DNA of 64,000 bases from Pseudomonadota bacterium (lineage in GTDB: Bacteria > Pseudomonadota > Gammaproteobacteria > Burkholderiales > Burkholderiaceae_C). The notes beneath the pieces were generated by a model. It was not told the DNA's origin, searched no databases, and saw only the letters and a program-made list of their open reading frames with translations. The DNA lies in assembly GCA_018241185.1 (NCBI GenBank), contig JAFEEH010000237.1, forward strand, positions 1-64,000, in the 5' to 3' direction. The translations under genes were made by a program, and so were the position numbers. Positions 1 to 8,742 of the stretch are shown piece after piece; within the stretch, counting starts at the first letter, position 1; every line of letters starts with the position of its first letter.

Positions 1-724
1 AGCCCTCCATCGCCCAGGGGTCCTTCTCGGAGATGACCAGCTTGCCCTCGCGATAGAAGGCGTTGTCGGCCGCGAGCCCGTACTGGTGGTAGCTCTGGTT
101 GGCCTTGGCCTGCGTCACATGGCCGCCCAGCGCCGCCAGGCGCGCCTGCCGCTCGGGGCTGCGGTAGCCTTCGAGAAGCGCGAGGTCGTAGCCATGGCGC
201 TCCTTCATGAGCTTGTAGACCATGAGCAGCCGATTGCGGAAGTCGACATCCAGCGAGCCCCAGTCGCGGCTGCCCTCCCTGGTGAGCGGCCGCACCTGCT
301 CCACCTCGGCCGTTGCGAACACCTCCGGCGGCAAGGGTGGCGGCGGCACCAGTTGCTCGCCCTTGAGCAGTGCGTCCACCTTCGCATCGACGTCGCGCGA
401 AGCATCCTCAAAGAAGAGGACATTGCCGCGCCCGAAAAGCACGCCGAGCAGCACACCGGCCGCCATCAGGCCTGCGGCGCCGGCCCACAGCACCCGCTGT
501 TCGACCACGAAACGTCCGAAGCCCACGCCGGCCTGCTGCACGGAGCGTGCGGAGTCGGCGGCCATCCGCGCCGAACCCTGGCGCCATCGCCGCCACCGTG
601 CGAAACCACGCTGCCACAACCCCGCCACCGCGCCGAACACCCGCTGCCGGAATGCCGGAAGCAGGCCCAGCGCAAGCGCGAACACCGCGAGCAGGAAGTA
701 GGCGAAGAGTGCGACGAGGAACAC
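1..724 (-). CDS. Membrane-anchored M15-family peptidoglycan peptidase (VanY/CwlK-like), 3' end outside window
   Basis: The reading frame runs off the left edge. Two hydrophobic segments are visible: one at the very N-terminus (VFLVALFAYFLLAVFALALG) and one near residue 90. The C-terminal part matches the M15 D,D-/L,D-peptidase fold, with GYRSPERQARL followed by the zinc-ligand pattern HxxGxAxD (HQYGLAAD). Family knowledge: such enzymes cut peptide stems or cross-links of peptidoglycan. The likely start is a GTG with no clear ribosome-binding site; it is the only plausible start codon in frame. The two membrane segments followed by the zinc domain suggest a periplasmic active site held at the inner membrane. 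Fairly sure of the family, unsure of the substrate. Confidence 0.75.
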   Translation of the reverse strand, partial: MFLVALFAYFLLAVFALALGLLPAFRQRVFGAVAGLWQRGFARWRRWRQGSARMAADSARSVQQAGVGFGRFVVEQRVLWAGAAGLMAAGVLLGVLFGRGNVLFFEDASRDVDAKVDALLKGEQLVPPPPLPPEVFATAEVEQVRPLTREGSRDWGSLDVDFRNRLLMVYKLMKERHGYDLALLEGYRSPERQARLAALGGHVTQAKANQSYHQYGLAADNAFYREGKLVISEKDPWAMEG

Positions 725-905
725 GGACAGCCCTATGGAAGGCCAAAGGGGCGGGATTCTAGGGAAGGCTTTCGCCCGGGTTCCGCGAGGCGCGGCTGCG
801 GAGCGCCCGTTCGCCGGCCACCACGCCAACAGTGCTAACCTGCGCGCGCTGTCACTCCGCGCCGAAGACCCGATCGGGCACGCGCGACATTCATCAGGGC
901 GGGAC

Positions 906-1577
906 ATGAACGAGAAACAACCCCCAACGGGCGCCATGGCGCGCCCCAGCTTGATGTCGGCACCGCCCCCGGCGGGCGGCTCCGGCCTCTCCTCGACGTC
1001 CACGCGCGTGCTGGCCGACCTCGGCGGCACGCCGGCGGCTGCCGGGCGCAACCCGTACCGCCGCACGGTCGGTTTCGTGGGCGCTGCCACCGCCGTGGCC
1101 GGCCTGCTGGCCTGGGCCGGCTGGCAACATGCGCGTCCTCTGCCCGACGCCACGGCGGCCCTGGCGGCGCCGGCGGTTTCGCCACCTGCGGCCGTGGCCA
1201 CGGCCACGGCCGCGCCGCCCGCGCCTGCACAGATCGTGGCGATGCCTCCCCCGCCGGTCGCTGCGGCGCCTGCGCCCGCACCGGCGTCGGCGTCGGCACC
1301 GACCGAGACAGCGCGGCCAGCCGAGGCAGCGCCAGCCACCGCGACCGCCGCCACTCGTCCGGCTGCGAAGAAGCAGGTGGCCGCAACCTCGTCCAGGCGG
1401 CCCGCTGCGGTGCCCAAGGCGTCGGCGCCTCGCCCGCCCGCCGCCGTGGCAGCACGCGACGCCCGCCCGCGCCAGCCTCCACCCACGGCGCCGGCCCGTC
1501 GCAAGGCCGACCCCGACAGCGAACTGCTGGCCGCCATCCTGCGCCGCAGCCAGCCGGCGCCTGCGCCGCGCCGCTGA
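906..1577 (+). CDS. Hypothetical single-pass membrane protein, Pro/Ala-rich
   Basis: This is a protein of about 223 residues that I do not recognise. It has a short hydrophilic N-terminus, one hydrophobic segment (about residues 58-72, VGFVGAATAVAGLLAWAGW), then a long low-complexity stretch of Ala, Pro, Thr and Ser with scattered Lys/Arg, ending in a more ordered-looking tail (DSELLAAILRRSQ). The layout suggests a cytoplasmic N-terminus and a flexible periplasmic linker. The ATG at 906 is preceded by a purine-rich GGGCGGG. Because high-G+C DNA easily yields Ala/Pro-rich open frames, being a real gene rests mainly on the start context and the membrane segment. Confidence 0.5.
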   Translation: MNEKQPPTGAMARPSLMSAPPPAGGSGLSSTSTRVLADLGGTPAAAGRNPYRRTVGFVGAATAVAGLLAWAGWQHARPLPDATAALAAPAVSPPAAVATATAAPPAPAQIVAMPPPPVAAAPAPAPASASAPTETARPAEAAPATATAATRPAAKKQVAATSSRRPAAVPKASAPRPPAAVAARDARPRQPPPTAPARRKADPDSELLAAILRRSQPAPAPRR

Positions 1578-1685
1578 CGCGCCTGGCCAGCGGCACCCGC
1601 CGGCCGGTTCGCCAACAATCGGTCCTTTGTCATCCCGCGCACGGTGCCGGTCCTGCCGGCCTGCAGCGCATGAAAGGACCCCGGC

Positions 1686-2294
1686 ATGCATTCGGCCGAC
1701 GCCGCCCTCTTCGACGCGGCCTACTACGAGCGTTTCTATTTCGACCAGAAGACGCGGGTCTCGGACCCGCAGCACGTCGAGCGCCTTGGCACCTTCGTGT
1801 GCAGCTACCTGCAGTACCTGCGCGTGCCCGTAGCGCGCGTGCTCGACGTGGGTTGCGGCATCGGGCTGTGGCGCGACATCGCGGCGCGGCACTTTCCGCA
1901 GGCGCAGTTCCACGGCGTGGAGATCAGCGAGTACCTGTGCCAGCGCTACGGGTGGACGCAGGGCTCGGTGGTGGACTACACGGCGCGCGAGCCCTTCGAC
2001 CTCGTGATCTGCCAGGGCGTTCTGGCCTACCTGAGCCCGGCGGACCTCAAGCGGGCGCTGCGCAACCTCGGCACGCTCACGCGCGGCGCGCTGTACCTGG
2101 AGGTGGTCACGCGCGAAGACTACGAGAACGACATCGTGGACGACACGCTGACCGACCCGCGCCTGTTCCGCCACCGCGCCGAGGCGTACCGGCGCGGCCT
2201 CGCGCCGCACTTCCGGCACGCAGGTGGCGGCGTCTGGCTCAGCCGCGACTGCGAGGTGCCGCTCTACGCCATGGAGTGCGCCGACGACGCTTAG
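1686..2294 (+). CDS. Class I SAM-dependent methyltransferase
   Basis: A 202-residue protein with a Rossmann-type methyltransferase core. Motif I is LDVGCGIGLW (about residues 56-65), followed by an acidic residue after strand 2 (GVEISEYL) and a motif-IV-like strand (FDLVICQGVLAYL). The N-terminal helix region (AYYERFYFD) is typical of small stand-alone methyltransferases. GAAAGGACC just upstream fits a ribosome-binding site for the ATG. The substrate cannot be read from the sequence. It stands alone and is convergent with the Bug receptor gene downstream. Confidence 0.85.
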   Translation: MHSADAALFDAAYYERFYFDQKTRVSDPQHVERLGTFVCSYLQYLRVPVARVLDVGCGIGLWRDIAARHFPQAQFHGVEISEYLCQRYGWTQGSVVDYTAREPFDLVICQGVLAYLSPADLKRALRNLGTLTRGALYLEVVTREDYENDIVDDTLTDPRLFRHRAEAYRRGLAPHFRHAGGGVWLSRDCEVPLYAMECADDA

Positions 2295-2330
2295 GGTCCA
2301 GGAAAACGCCGGGCCGCCCCGAGTTTTATT

Positions 2331-2374
2331 GCCTCCGTCGGGGGGCGGGCCGGGCGCAGCCCGGCCCTGGAGGC
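2331..2374. terminator. Nested hairpin between convergent genes
   Basis: An outer stem GCCTCC/GGAGGC encloses a perfect 9-bp GGGCCGGGC/GCCCGGCCC stem with a GCA loop, in the short gap between the convergent methyltransferase and Bug receptor genes. There is no clear T-run, so intrinsic termination is inferred from position and stem strength only. Confidence 0.4.
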
Positions 2375-2378
2375 TCGC

Positions 2379-3371
2379 TCAGAGCTTGATACCGGCACCC
2401 TTGACGGTCGGGCCCAGCACCGCGACCTGCTCCTTCACGAAGCTGTCGAATTTGGCCGTCGTCTCGGGCTTGCCGACGATGCCGAGGTCCACCATCTTCT
2501 TCTGCACCTCGGGCATGACCAGCACCTCGTTGCAGGCATCGTGGAGCTTCGCCACCGTCTCGGCGGGCATTCTGGCCGGGCCGGAGAGGCCGAAGAAGTT
2601 CTCCAGCACCAGCTTGGGCTGCCCCAGTTCCGCCACCGTCGGCACCTGGGGCATCAGCGGCGAGCGGACCGTGCTCGTCACAGCCAGCGGCACCAGTTGC
2701 CCGGTATTGAAGTACTGCACGTAGGCGGTGATGACGTCGATGCCGACCGGAATGATCCCGGCCAGCAGGTCGGTGGTCATCGGCGCGCCGCCACGGTAAG
2801 GCACGTGCACCAGATTGGCACCCGTGACCTTGCGCGTCAGCTCGCCGTGGATGTGGCCGATCGAGCCGGGCCCGCCGGAGCCGAAGTCAACGCGCTCCTT
2901 CTGCGCCTTGCCCAGCAGCTCGCCGAAGCTCTTGATGCCCGACTCCTTGCTGGCCATGACCACCAGCGGCGCCGAGCCCAGGTAGGCGATGTGCGTGAAG
3001 GCGGCGACCGGGTCGTAGGGCGTCTTTTCGAGCGTGAACGGCCCGAGCGCGATGGGCGTGGTGTTCGACAGCATCAGGGTGTAGCCGTCGGCCGGTGCAT
3101 TGGCCACGACCTGACCACCGATGGTGCCGCCCGCGCCGGGCCGGTTGTCGATCACCACCGGTTGGCCCAGTTTGCGGGCCAGCTGCTCGCCCACGATGCG
3201 CGCCAGGATGTCGCTGGAGCCACCGGGCGGGAAGGTGACGACGATCTTGATCGGCTTGTCCGGCCACTGCGCGAAGGCAGGAACGCCGAGGGTTGCCAGG
3301 CCACCCGCGCCCAACAGGCGCAAGGCGCCGCGGCGCGACAGGGGAAGGGACGAAGCGGAGGATGAGGGCAT
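2379..3371 (-). CDS. Bug-family tripartite tricarboxylate transporter substrate-binding protein
   Basis: A 330-residue periplasmic receptor. It has a Tat-like N-terminus (SRRGALRLLGAGGLATLG) ending at an AFA site, then the Bug/TctC hallmarks IKIVVTFPPGGSSDILAR and NRPGAGGTIGG. Family knowledge: these proteins bind carboxylates or amides in the periplasm, for TctAB transporters or for sensing. It is transcribed divergently from the LysR gene at 3534, the usual regulator-target arrangement. No tctA/tctB genes are in the window, so it is either an orphan receptor or uses a distant permease. The ligand is unknown. Confidence 0.9.
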   Translation of the reverse strand: MPSSSASSLPLSRRGALRLLGAGGLATLGVPAFAQWPDKPIKIVVTFPPGGSSDILARIVGEQLARKLGQPVVIDNRPGAGGTIGGQVVANAPADGYTLMLSNTTPIALGPFTLEKTPYDPVAAFTHIAYLGSAPLVVMASKESGIKSFGELLGKAQKERVDFGSGGPGSIGHIHGELTRKVTGANLVHVPYRGGAPMTTDLLAGIIPVGIDVITAYVQYFNTGQLVPLAVTSTVRSPLMPQVPTVAELGQPKLVLENFFGLSGPARMPAETVAKLHDACNEVLVMPEVQKKMVDLGIVGKPETTAKFDSFVKEQVAVLGPTVKGAGIKL

Positions 3372-3533
3372 GGTGTCACCAGAGCAAGGGCAATGCCCGG
3401 GATTCTCGAAAGCGCGCACGGGCACGCCAATTGCCCAAGCCGAATGAACGGCATAGCAGAAGGCACCGGATGCGAGGCCTTTGGCATTCGTTCCGGACCG
3501 CACCGGCACCAAAGCTGTGCACTCGACCGATCC

Positions 3534-4508
3534 ATGTCCCGTCCCGACGACCCCTTCGACACCTACCTGCTGCGCGTCTTCAGCATCCTGATGCGCGAGC
3601 GCAGCGTTTCGCGCACGGCCACGCGCCTGAACCAGTCCCAGCCGGCGATCAGCACCGCCCTCAAGCGCCTGCGCGAGATCTTCGGCGACCCGCTGCTCGT
3701 CAAGGACAAGCAGCGCATGGTGCCGACCGAGCGCGCGCTGCAGCTCGAGGTGTCGGTGCGCGTGGTCCTGGGCGAGATCGACATCCTGCTCGCGCCCGGC
3801 ACCGCCTTCGAGCCGGCGACGACCAAACAGGTCTTTCGCATCGGCACGCCCGACTACCTGGCGCCGCCGCTGATGGCGGCAGTCGTCAACTACATGCGCG
3901 GCACCGCCCCCAACGCGCGCCTGCTGCTGCAGCCGCTCGGGCCCGACTACGACTTCGAGGAAGCGCTCGCCGAGGGCGAGCTCGACGTCGTCATCGGCAA
4001 CTGGCCGCAGCCACCGGAGCACCTGCGCACCACGCTGCTGCTGGAGGACGAGATCGTCTGCCTGGTCGATCGCGACCATCCGCTGGCGGGCGGCATGAAG
4101 GTGGCCGACTACCTGCAGGGCGCGCACGTCGTGCCGCTGCTCTACAGCATGACGCAGCGCGGCGTCGTGGAAACGTCGCTGGCCGCCCAGCGCATGGCGC
4201 GCACGGCAGCGGTCACGGTGCCCTACTTCGGCATGGCGCCGCACTTGCTGCCGGGCACCGACCTGATCTTCACCACCAGCCGGCACTTCGCGCAGCACTA
4301 TGCGGCGATGCTGCCCTTGGCCGTCGTGCCCTCGCCGATCGACTTCCCGCCGATGCGCTTCTACCAGCTGTGGCATGGGCGTACGCAGCACGCACCGGGC
4401 CACATCTGGTTCCGGTCGCTGCTCTCGGCCGTGGTGCGCACCGCCGGCGCCACGCGACACCTGCGCACGCCGGGCCCGCTGGTGCGGCCATCCGGACTGG
4501 CCAGCTGA
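3534..4508 (+). CDS. LysR-family transcriptional regulator
   Basis: A 324-residue protein. Residues about 8-65 form the winged helix-turn-helix (VFSILMRERSVSRTATRLNQ and ISTALKRLREIFGDPLL), followed by the periplasmic-binding-like effector domain (FRIGTPDYLAPPLMAAVV...). The ATG at 3534 gives the canonical N-terminus (PFDTYLLRVFSILM); upstream in-frame codons do not. It is divergent from the Bug receptor at 2379-3371, which it probably regulates through the 162-bp shared upstream region. I could not identify a convincing T-N11-A operator there. Confidence 0.9.
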   Translation: MSRPDDPFDTYLLRVFSILMRERSVSRTATRLNQSQPAISTALKRLREIFGDPLLVKDKQRMVPTERALQLEVSVRVVLGEIDILLAPGTAFEPATTKQVFRIGTPDYLAPPLMAAVVNYMRGTAPNARLLLQPLGPDYDFEEALAEGELDVVIGNWPQPPEHLRTTLLLEDEIVCLVDRDHPLAGGMKVADYLQGAHVVPLLYSMTQRGVVETSLAAQRMARTAAVTVPYFGMAPHLLPGTDLIFTTSRHFAQHYAAMLPLAVVPSPIDFPPMRFYQLWHGRTQHAPGHIWFRSLLSAVVRTAGATRHLRTPGPLVRPSGLAS

Positions 4509-4513
4509 ATGCT

Positions 4514-4570
4514 CCTCTTTTGATAGCGCCTCGCGCTCAGCCAGCGGGCGCTGGCGGCCTTTTCGGCTTG
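4514..4570 (+). repeat. Dispersed ~60-bp hairpin repeat, copy R1
   Basis: Intergenic copy 3' of the lysR gene, reading TTTTGATAGCGCC, then a CGCGCTCAGCCAGCGGGCG hairpin core, then CTGGCGGCC and TTTTCGGCTT. I call the direction showing ATAGC first forward. It is one of the more degenerate copies: the usual GATAGCTGC has become GATAGCGCC. Confidence 0.75.
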
Positions 4571-4639
4571 AAGGATTCGACGGCGCAGTGACTTTCATTG
4601 ACAATCCGCCGCGCTCCGGTCGCACCGCCCCCACGTGCC

Positions 4640-5137
4640 ATGCCGCCCTCCGACGCCGCCCTGCTCTCGCCCGACCACATCGCCCTGATCGACAAGGGTG
4701 TCTCGGCCATCGTCGCCTCGCGCGACGCGGCGCTGCGGCCCAGCCTCATGCGCGCCGTGGGCGCCACCATCTCGCCCGACGGGCGGCAGGTCACCGTCTT
4801 CGTGTCGCGCAGCCAGTCGCGCCAGCTCCTCCTCGACATCGCCGCGACCGGCGAGGTGGCGGTGGTCTTCAGTCAGCCCCTGAGCCACCGCACGGTCCAA
4901 CTCAAGGGCCGCCGGGCGACGCTGCGGCCGGCCGGCGACGCGGACGTGCCCACTCTTCGGCGCTACCTCGCATCGATGGAAGAGGAGATCGGCGCCGTCG
5001 GCTTCGGCCCAGCCTTCGTCCGTGCCATGTTCGCACACCGGATCGAGGACCTCGTCGCCATCGGCTTCGCGCCCGACGAGGCCTACGACCAGACGCCCGG
5101 CCCACGCGCCGGCACCGCGCTGCCCCCCGCCGCCTGA
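4640..5137 (+). CDS. Pyridoxamine 5'-phosphate oxidase (PPOX)-like protein
   Basis: A 165-residue single-domain split-barrel protein. Features include DAALRPSLMRAVGATISPDG (typical substrate/FMN barrel start), VFVSRSQSRQLLLDIA, VAVVFSQP and the strand HRTVQLKGRRATL. Family knowledge: these bind FMN, F420 or haem and include true oxidases as well as regulators. It lies 10 bp upstream of a second PPOX domain fused to GAF and a winged-helix-like region, so the two are probably one transcript. The start at 4640 is chosen because upstream in-frame sequence is repeat-flanking DNA. The function is not assignable further. Confidence 0.8.
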   Translation: MPPSDAALLSPDHIALIDKGVSAIVASRDAALRPSLMRAVGATISPDGRQVTVFVSRSQSRQLLLDIAATGEVAVVFSQPLSHRTVQLKGRRATLRPAGDADVPTLRRYLASMEEEIGAVGFGPAFVRAMFAHRIEDLVAIGFAPDEAYDQTPGPRAGTALPPAA

Positions 5138-5147
5138 GCGCCGCCCT

Positions 5148-6488
5148 GTGAGCAGCGACGCCACCACCGCCCTGCGTGCCTGCTTCGAAGGCGCCATCCC
5201 GGCCATCATGGCCACCTGCGCGGCCGACGGGACGCCGAACGTGGCGTACATCTCGCAGGTCTTCCACGTCGACGGCGGCCATGTCGCCCTGTCCTTCCAG
5301 TTCTTCAACAAGACGCGGCAGAACATCCTCGCCAACCCCTTCGCCACGCTGCTGCTGATGGACCCGCGCACCGCCGCCTTCCACCGGCTGCACGTGCGCT
5401 ACCTGCGCACAGAAACCGAGGGGCCGCTGTTCGAGGGCATGAAGGCACAGCTCGCCGGCATCGCGTCGCACTCGGGCATGGCCGCGGTGTTCCGCCTGCG
5501 GGGCGCTGACATCTACCGCGTGGAGTCGGTCGAGGCCGTCGAGGGCGAGCAACTGCCCGCGCCGCCGCCACGCAGCGGGCTGCTGGCGGCGGTGCGACGC
5601 GCTGCCGACGGCTTCACGCGCTGCACCGCCACCGACGAACTGCTGCAAGGCGCGCTGGCGGTGCTCACCGACGCGCTGGGCATCGGCCACGCCATGGTGT
5701 TGATGCACGACCCGGCGACCGACCGCCTCTACACGCTGGCCAGCACCGGCTACGCCACCTCGGGGGTGGGCTCGGAAATTCCGGTCGGCCACGGCGTGAT
5801 CGGCGTCGCCGCGCGGGAGCGCACCGCGGTGCGCATCGGCCACATGACCAATGCGGCCAGCTACAGCCACGCCTTCCGCACCAGCATGCAGGCCGATGCG
5901 CCCGAACTGCTGGAGGTGGAGATCCCCTTTCCCGGCCTGGCGCAGCCACGCAGCCAGGTCGCCCTGCCCATCGTCTCGGCCGGGCGGCTGCTGGGCGTGC
6001 TGTTCGCCGAAAGCGAATGCGACATGGCCTTCGGTTTCGAGGACGAGGATGCGCTGGCCGCCATCGCCGGCCACCTGGGCACCGCGCTGGATCTGCTGCA
6101 GGCCGCGGCCGAGCCTGTCGCGGAGCCCCCCGCGCAGCCGCCGGCACGCGCGCCCGTCGACGGCGCGCCGCTGCAGGTGCGCCGCTACCCGGTGAACGAC
6201 AGCGTGTTCATCGACGGCCAGTACCTCATCAAGGGCGTGGCCGGGGCCATCCTGTGCAAGCTGCTGCGGGAATACGCCGGCCAGGGCCGCACCGAGTTCA
6301 GCAACCGCGAGCTGCGCCTGGACGGCTCGCTCGGCCTGCCCGACGTGGCCGACAACCTCGAGGCGCGCCTGCTGCTCCTGCAGCGCCGGCTGGCCGAGCA
6401 GTGCCCCGCGCTGCGCATCGAGAAGACCGGCCGCGGCCGCTTCGCGCTGCGCGTGGCGCGGCCCGTGCGACTCGACGAAGCAGGCTGA
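5148..6488 (+). CDS. PPOX-GAF-winged-helix-like fusion protein (putative sensor-regulator)
   Basis: A 446-residue protein starting at a GTG 10 bp after the upstream PPOX gene. Residues about 1-140 form a PPOX split barrel (PAIMATCAADGTPNVAYISQ...). Residues about 150-325 form a GAF domain (ADGFTRCTATDELLQGALAV, GHGVIGVAARERTAVRIGH, QVALPIVSAGRLLGVLFAE). After a Pro-rich linker comes a C-terminal module of about 100 residues (DSVFIDGQYLIKGVAGAILC ... RLLLLQRRLAEQ ... GRGRFAL) whose helix-helix-wing look suggests an OmpR-type DNA- or protein-binding fold. Inference: a cofactor or redox sensor with a regulatory output. The exact ligand and output are unknown. Confidence 0.8.
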   Translation: MSSDATTALRACFEGAIPAIMATCAADGTPNVAYISQVFHVDGGHVALSFQFFNKTRQNILANPFATLLLMDPRTAAFHRLHVRYLRTETEGPLFEGMKAQLAGIASHSGMAAVFRLRGADIYRVESVEAVEGEQLPAPPPRSGLLAAVRRAADGFTRCTATDELLQGALAVLTDALGIGHAMVLMHDPATDRLYTLASTGYATSGVGSEIPVGHGVIGVAARERTAVRIGHMTNAASYSHAFRTSMQADAPELLEVEIPFPGLAQPRSQVALPIVSAGRLLGVLFAESECDMAFGFEDEDALAAIAGHLGTALDLLQAAAEPVAEPPAQPPARAPVDGAPLQVRRYPVNDSVFIDGQYLIKGVAGAILCKLLREYAGQGRTEFSNRELRLDGSLGLPDVADNLEARLLLLQRRLAEQCPALRIEKTGRGRFALRVARPVRLDEAG

Positions 6489-6507
6489 TCGGCGCGCCGC
6501 GCACGCC

Positions 6508-7251
6508 TCAGGCGGCGACCAGGCCCGGCGCCGGCGGCAGGCCCAGCGCGCCGGCGAGCTTGGCCCACTCGCGCTCGCTCAGGTGCGGGCGCACCAAGTC
6601 CAGCGCGGCGGCGAACGCCGGTGCCGGCGCATGGGCCTGCATCTCGCGCAGCATCGCGGCCCGCTCGGCCGGGTTCATGAAGGGCACCAGCCAGCGCAGC
6701 GTGAACATCATCTCGTGGGGCGGAATCGACGCCACCAACGCATCGTGGATGGCGACCAGTTCGGCATCGGTGTAGCGGGCCCAGAGCACCGCGTTGTGCG
6801 CCGTCTCCTCGACATGCATGTGCTCGAAGTTGTGCGCGACGAAGAGCGAGGTCTCGCGGTAGAGCGCCAGCACACCGGCGGCGCGGGCTTCGGCTGGCGC
6901 ATGCAGCAGGCCGGTGGCCTGGGCGGCCAGGCGTGCAATGGCTGCCTCGTGCTGCGCATGCTCGTGCGCAATGGCCTCGCTGGCACCGGACGCGCGTGCT
7001 TCCATGGCCGTGTGGATGAAGGCGTTCTCGTGGCCCAGGTGGCTGCGGCAGAAGTCCAGCAGTTGCAGCAGGCGCTGCGTGCCGTCGGCCAGCTCGAAGG
7101 CGTCGTCCGGCTCCAGCCGACCCAGCGTGAGCAGGGTGTCGGCCATCAGCGCGCGCAGTGCCTTGTGGATGCCGGCGTACATGTCGAAGCGCGGGGTGGC
7201 GGCGCCGGAGGTGCAGGCGACGGCCTGCAGTTCGTTCTTGTCGATGTGCAT
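6508..7251 (-). CDS. Hemerythrin-like (HHE) cation-binding protein
   Basis: A 247-residue, largely helical protein carrying the spaced His/Glu ligands of hemerythrin-type four-helix bundles: H29 (GIHKAL), H71/H74/E75 (SHLGHEN), H96/H98/H101 (AHEHAQHE) and H140/H144/E148 (AHNFEHMHVEE). Family knowledge: such bundles bind a di-iron centre and act in O2, NO or iron handling. The C-terminal ~80 residues (MMFTLRWLVPFMNPAERAAM) extend beyond the minimal domain, as in several proteobacterial homologues. It is convergent with the PPOX-GAF gene and divergent from the binding-protein gene at 7485, with tandem palindromes between. Confidence 0.85.
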   Translation of the reverse strand: MHIDKNELQAVACTSGAATPRFDMYAGIHKALRALMADTLLTLGRLEPDDAFELADGTQRLLQLLDFCRSHLGHENAFIHTAMEARASGASEAIAHEHAQHEAAIARLAAQATGLLHAPAEARAAGVLALYRETSLFVAHNFEHMHVEETAHNAVLWARYTDAELVAIHDALVASIPPHEMMFTLRWLVPFMNPAERAAMLREMQAHAPAPAFAAALDLVRPHLSEREWAKLAGALGLPPAPGLVAA

Positions 7252-7355
7252 GGTGTGCGTTTCCGTTGTCGGTTTTTGGAGGGCAGCTTCACCGCGGCGA
7301 CAGGCCTCGTGGGCTGCTGGAAGGCAGTCTAGGAACGCCGCCCGCAGCGCGCCGC

Positions 7356-7390
7356 TAAGAATTGCTTAACAGCTTCCTAAGAACTTCTTA
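7356..7390. promoter_or_regulatory. Tandem palindromes, probable operator
   Basis: Two related 13-mers, TAAGAATTGCTTA (7356-7368) and TAAGAACTTCTTA (7378-7390), sit 22 bp centre to centre, two helical turns apart. The second is a perfect 6+1+6 palindrome. They lie in the AT-richest part of the 233-bp gap between the divergent hemerythrin and periplasmic-binding-protein genes, so a dimeric regulator could act on either. The regulator is unknown. Confidence 0.55.
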
Positions 7391-7484
7391 AACGCGCCCC
7401 GCCTGCGGGCGACAGCGGTCGCGCGCCCGCTCCCGTAGACTGGCCTCGCGCTTTTTTCCAACGACAACGAAGGAGACATTTCCC

Positions 7485-8732
7485 ATGCCGTGCATCCACT
7501 TGCGGCTGCGGCACGCGCTCGCGTCCGCCGCCCTGCTCGCCCTGTCATCCGCCGCCCTCGCCCAGCCCGCCTCGCCGCCGCGCATCTCCGACAACGTGGT
7601 CAAGATTGGCGTGCTCACCGACCTGTCGGGCGTGTCGAGCGAAAACGCGGGCAAGGGCTCGATCGTGGCGGCGCAGCTGGCCATCGACGAGTTCAGCAAG
7701 GACCACAAGGTGCTGGGCATGCCGATCGAACTGGTGTCGGCCGACTCGCAGGGCAAGACCGACATCGGCGCCACCAAGGCTCGCGAGTGGTTCGACCAGC
7801 AGCAGGTCGACATGATCACCGACCTCACCTACTCCAACGTGGCGCTGGCCGTGACCCGCATCGCCGACGAGAAAAAGCGCTTCGCGATGGTCACCGGCGC
7901 CGGCGCGTCGACGATCAGCGACGACCAGTGCACCGCCCGCAGCGTGCACTGGATGTACGACACCTACGCACTGGCCAACACCACGGTGCCGGCCCTCGTC
8001 GCCAAGGGCCTGACGAGCTGGTACTTCATCACCGCCGACTACGCCTTCGGCAACGCGCTGGAAAAGGACGCCACCGCCATCATCAACAAGTCGGGCGGCA
8101 AGGTGCTCGGCAGCTCGCGCCACCCGATCAATTCGTCGGACCAGTCGTCCTATCTGCTGACGGCGCAGAACTCGGGCGCGCAGGTGATCGCGCTGGCCAA
8201 CTCGGGCCTGGACACGCTCAACACCGTCAAGCAAGCGGCGCAGTTCGGCATGGTGCGCGGCGGCAAGCAGACCTTCACGCCGCTGCTCTCGCTCATCACC
8301 GAGGTGCAGGCCATGGGCCTTGCCAACGGGCAGGGCATGGTGCTGACCAACGGCTTCTACTGGGACATGGACGATCGCGCCCGCGCCTTCGGCCAGCGCT
8401 TCTTCGCCGTGCACAAGAAGATGCCGACCATGATGCAGGCGGCCGTGTATTCGGCCGTGCTCAACTACCTCAAGGCCATCGAGGCCACGGGCACCGACGA
8501 GGTGGACGCGGTGGTCGCCAGGCTGCGCACGATGAAGTTCGACGACGCTGTGATCCGCAACGGCCAGTTGCGCGCCGACGGCAAGATGGTCCACGACATG
8601 CTGCTGGTGCAGGTGAAGACACCGGCCGAATCGAAGAGCACCTGGGACCTCTACAAGGTGCTGCAGATGGTGCCGGGCGACAAGGCCTTCGCGCCGCTGG
8701 CAGAGTCGAAGTGCCCACTGGTCAAGCGCTGA
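7485..8732 (+). CDS. Branched-chain amino acid-type ABC transporter periplasmic binding protein
   Basis: A 415-residue protein with a signal peptide (LRHALASAALLALSSAALAQ), then the type-1 periplasmic-binding fold of the Leu/Ile/Val/urea/amide receptor family (VVKIGVLTDLSGVSSENAGK, AAQLAIDEF, ITDLTYSNVALAV, TWDLYKVLQMVPG). AAGGAG lies 8 bp upstream of the ATG. Homologues deliver amino acids, urea, amides or aromatic acids to LivHMGF-type permeases. No permease or ATPase gene is adjacent here, so it is a solitary receptor and its ligand is unknown. Confidence 0.88.
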   Translation: MPCIHLRLRHALASAALLALSSAALAQPASPPRISDNVVKIGVLTDLSGVSSENAGKGSIVAAQLAIDEFSKDHKVLGMPIELVSADSQGKTDIGATKAREWFDQQQVDMITDLTYSNVALAVTRIADEKKRFAMVTGAGASTISDDQCTARSVHWMYDTYALANTTVPALVAKGLTSWYFITADYAFGNALEKDATAIINKSGGKVLGSSRHPINSSDQSSYLLTAQNSGAQVIALANSGLDTLNTVKQAAQFGMVRGGKQTFTPLLSLITEVQAMGLANGQGMVLTNGFYWDMDDRARAFGQRFFAVHKKMPTMMQAAVYSAVLNYLKAIEATGTDEVDAVVARLRTMKFDDAVIRNGQLRADGKMVHDMLLVQVKTPAESKSTWDLYKVLQMVPGDKAFAPLAESKCPLVKR

Positions 8733-8742
8733 TCCGCCGCGC

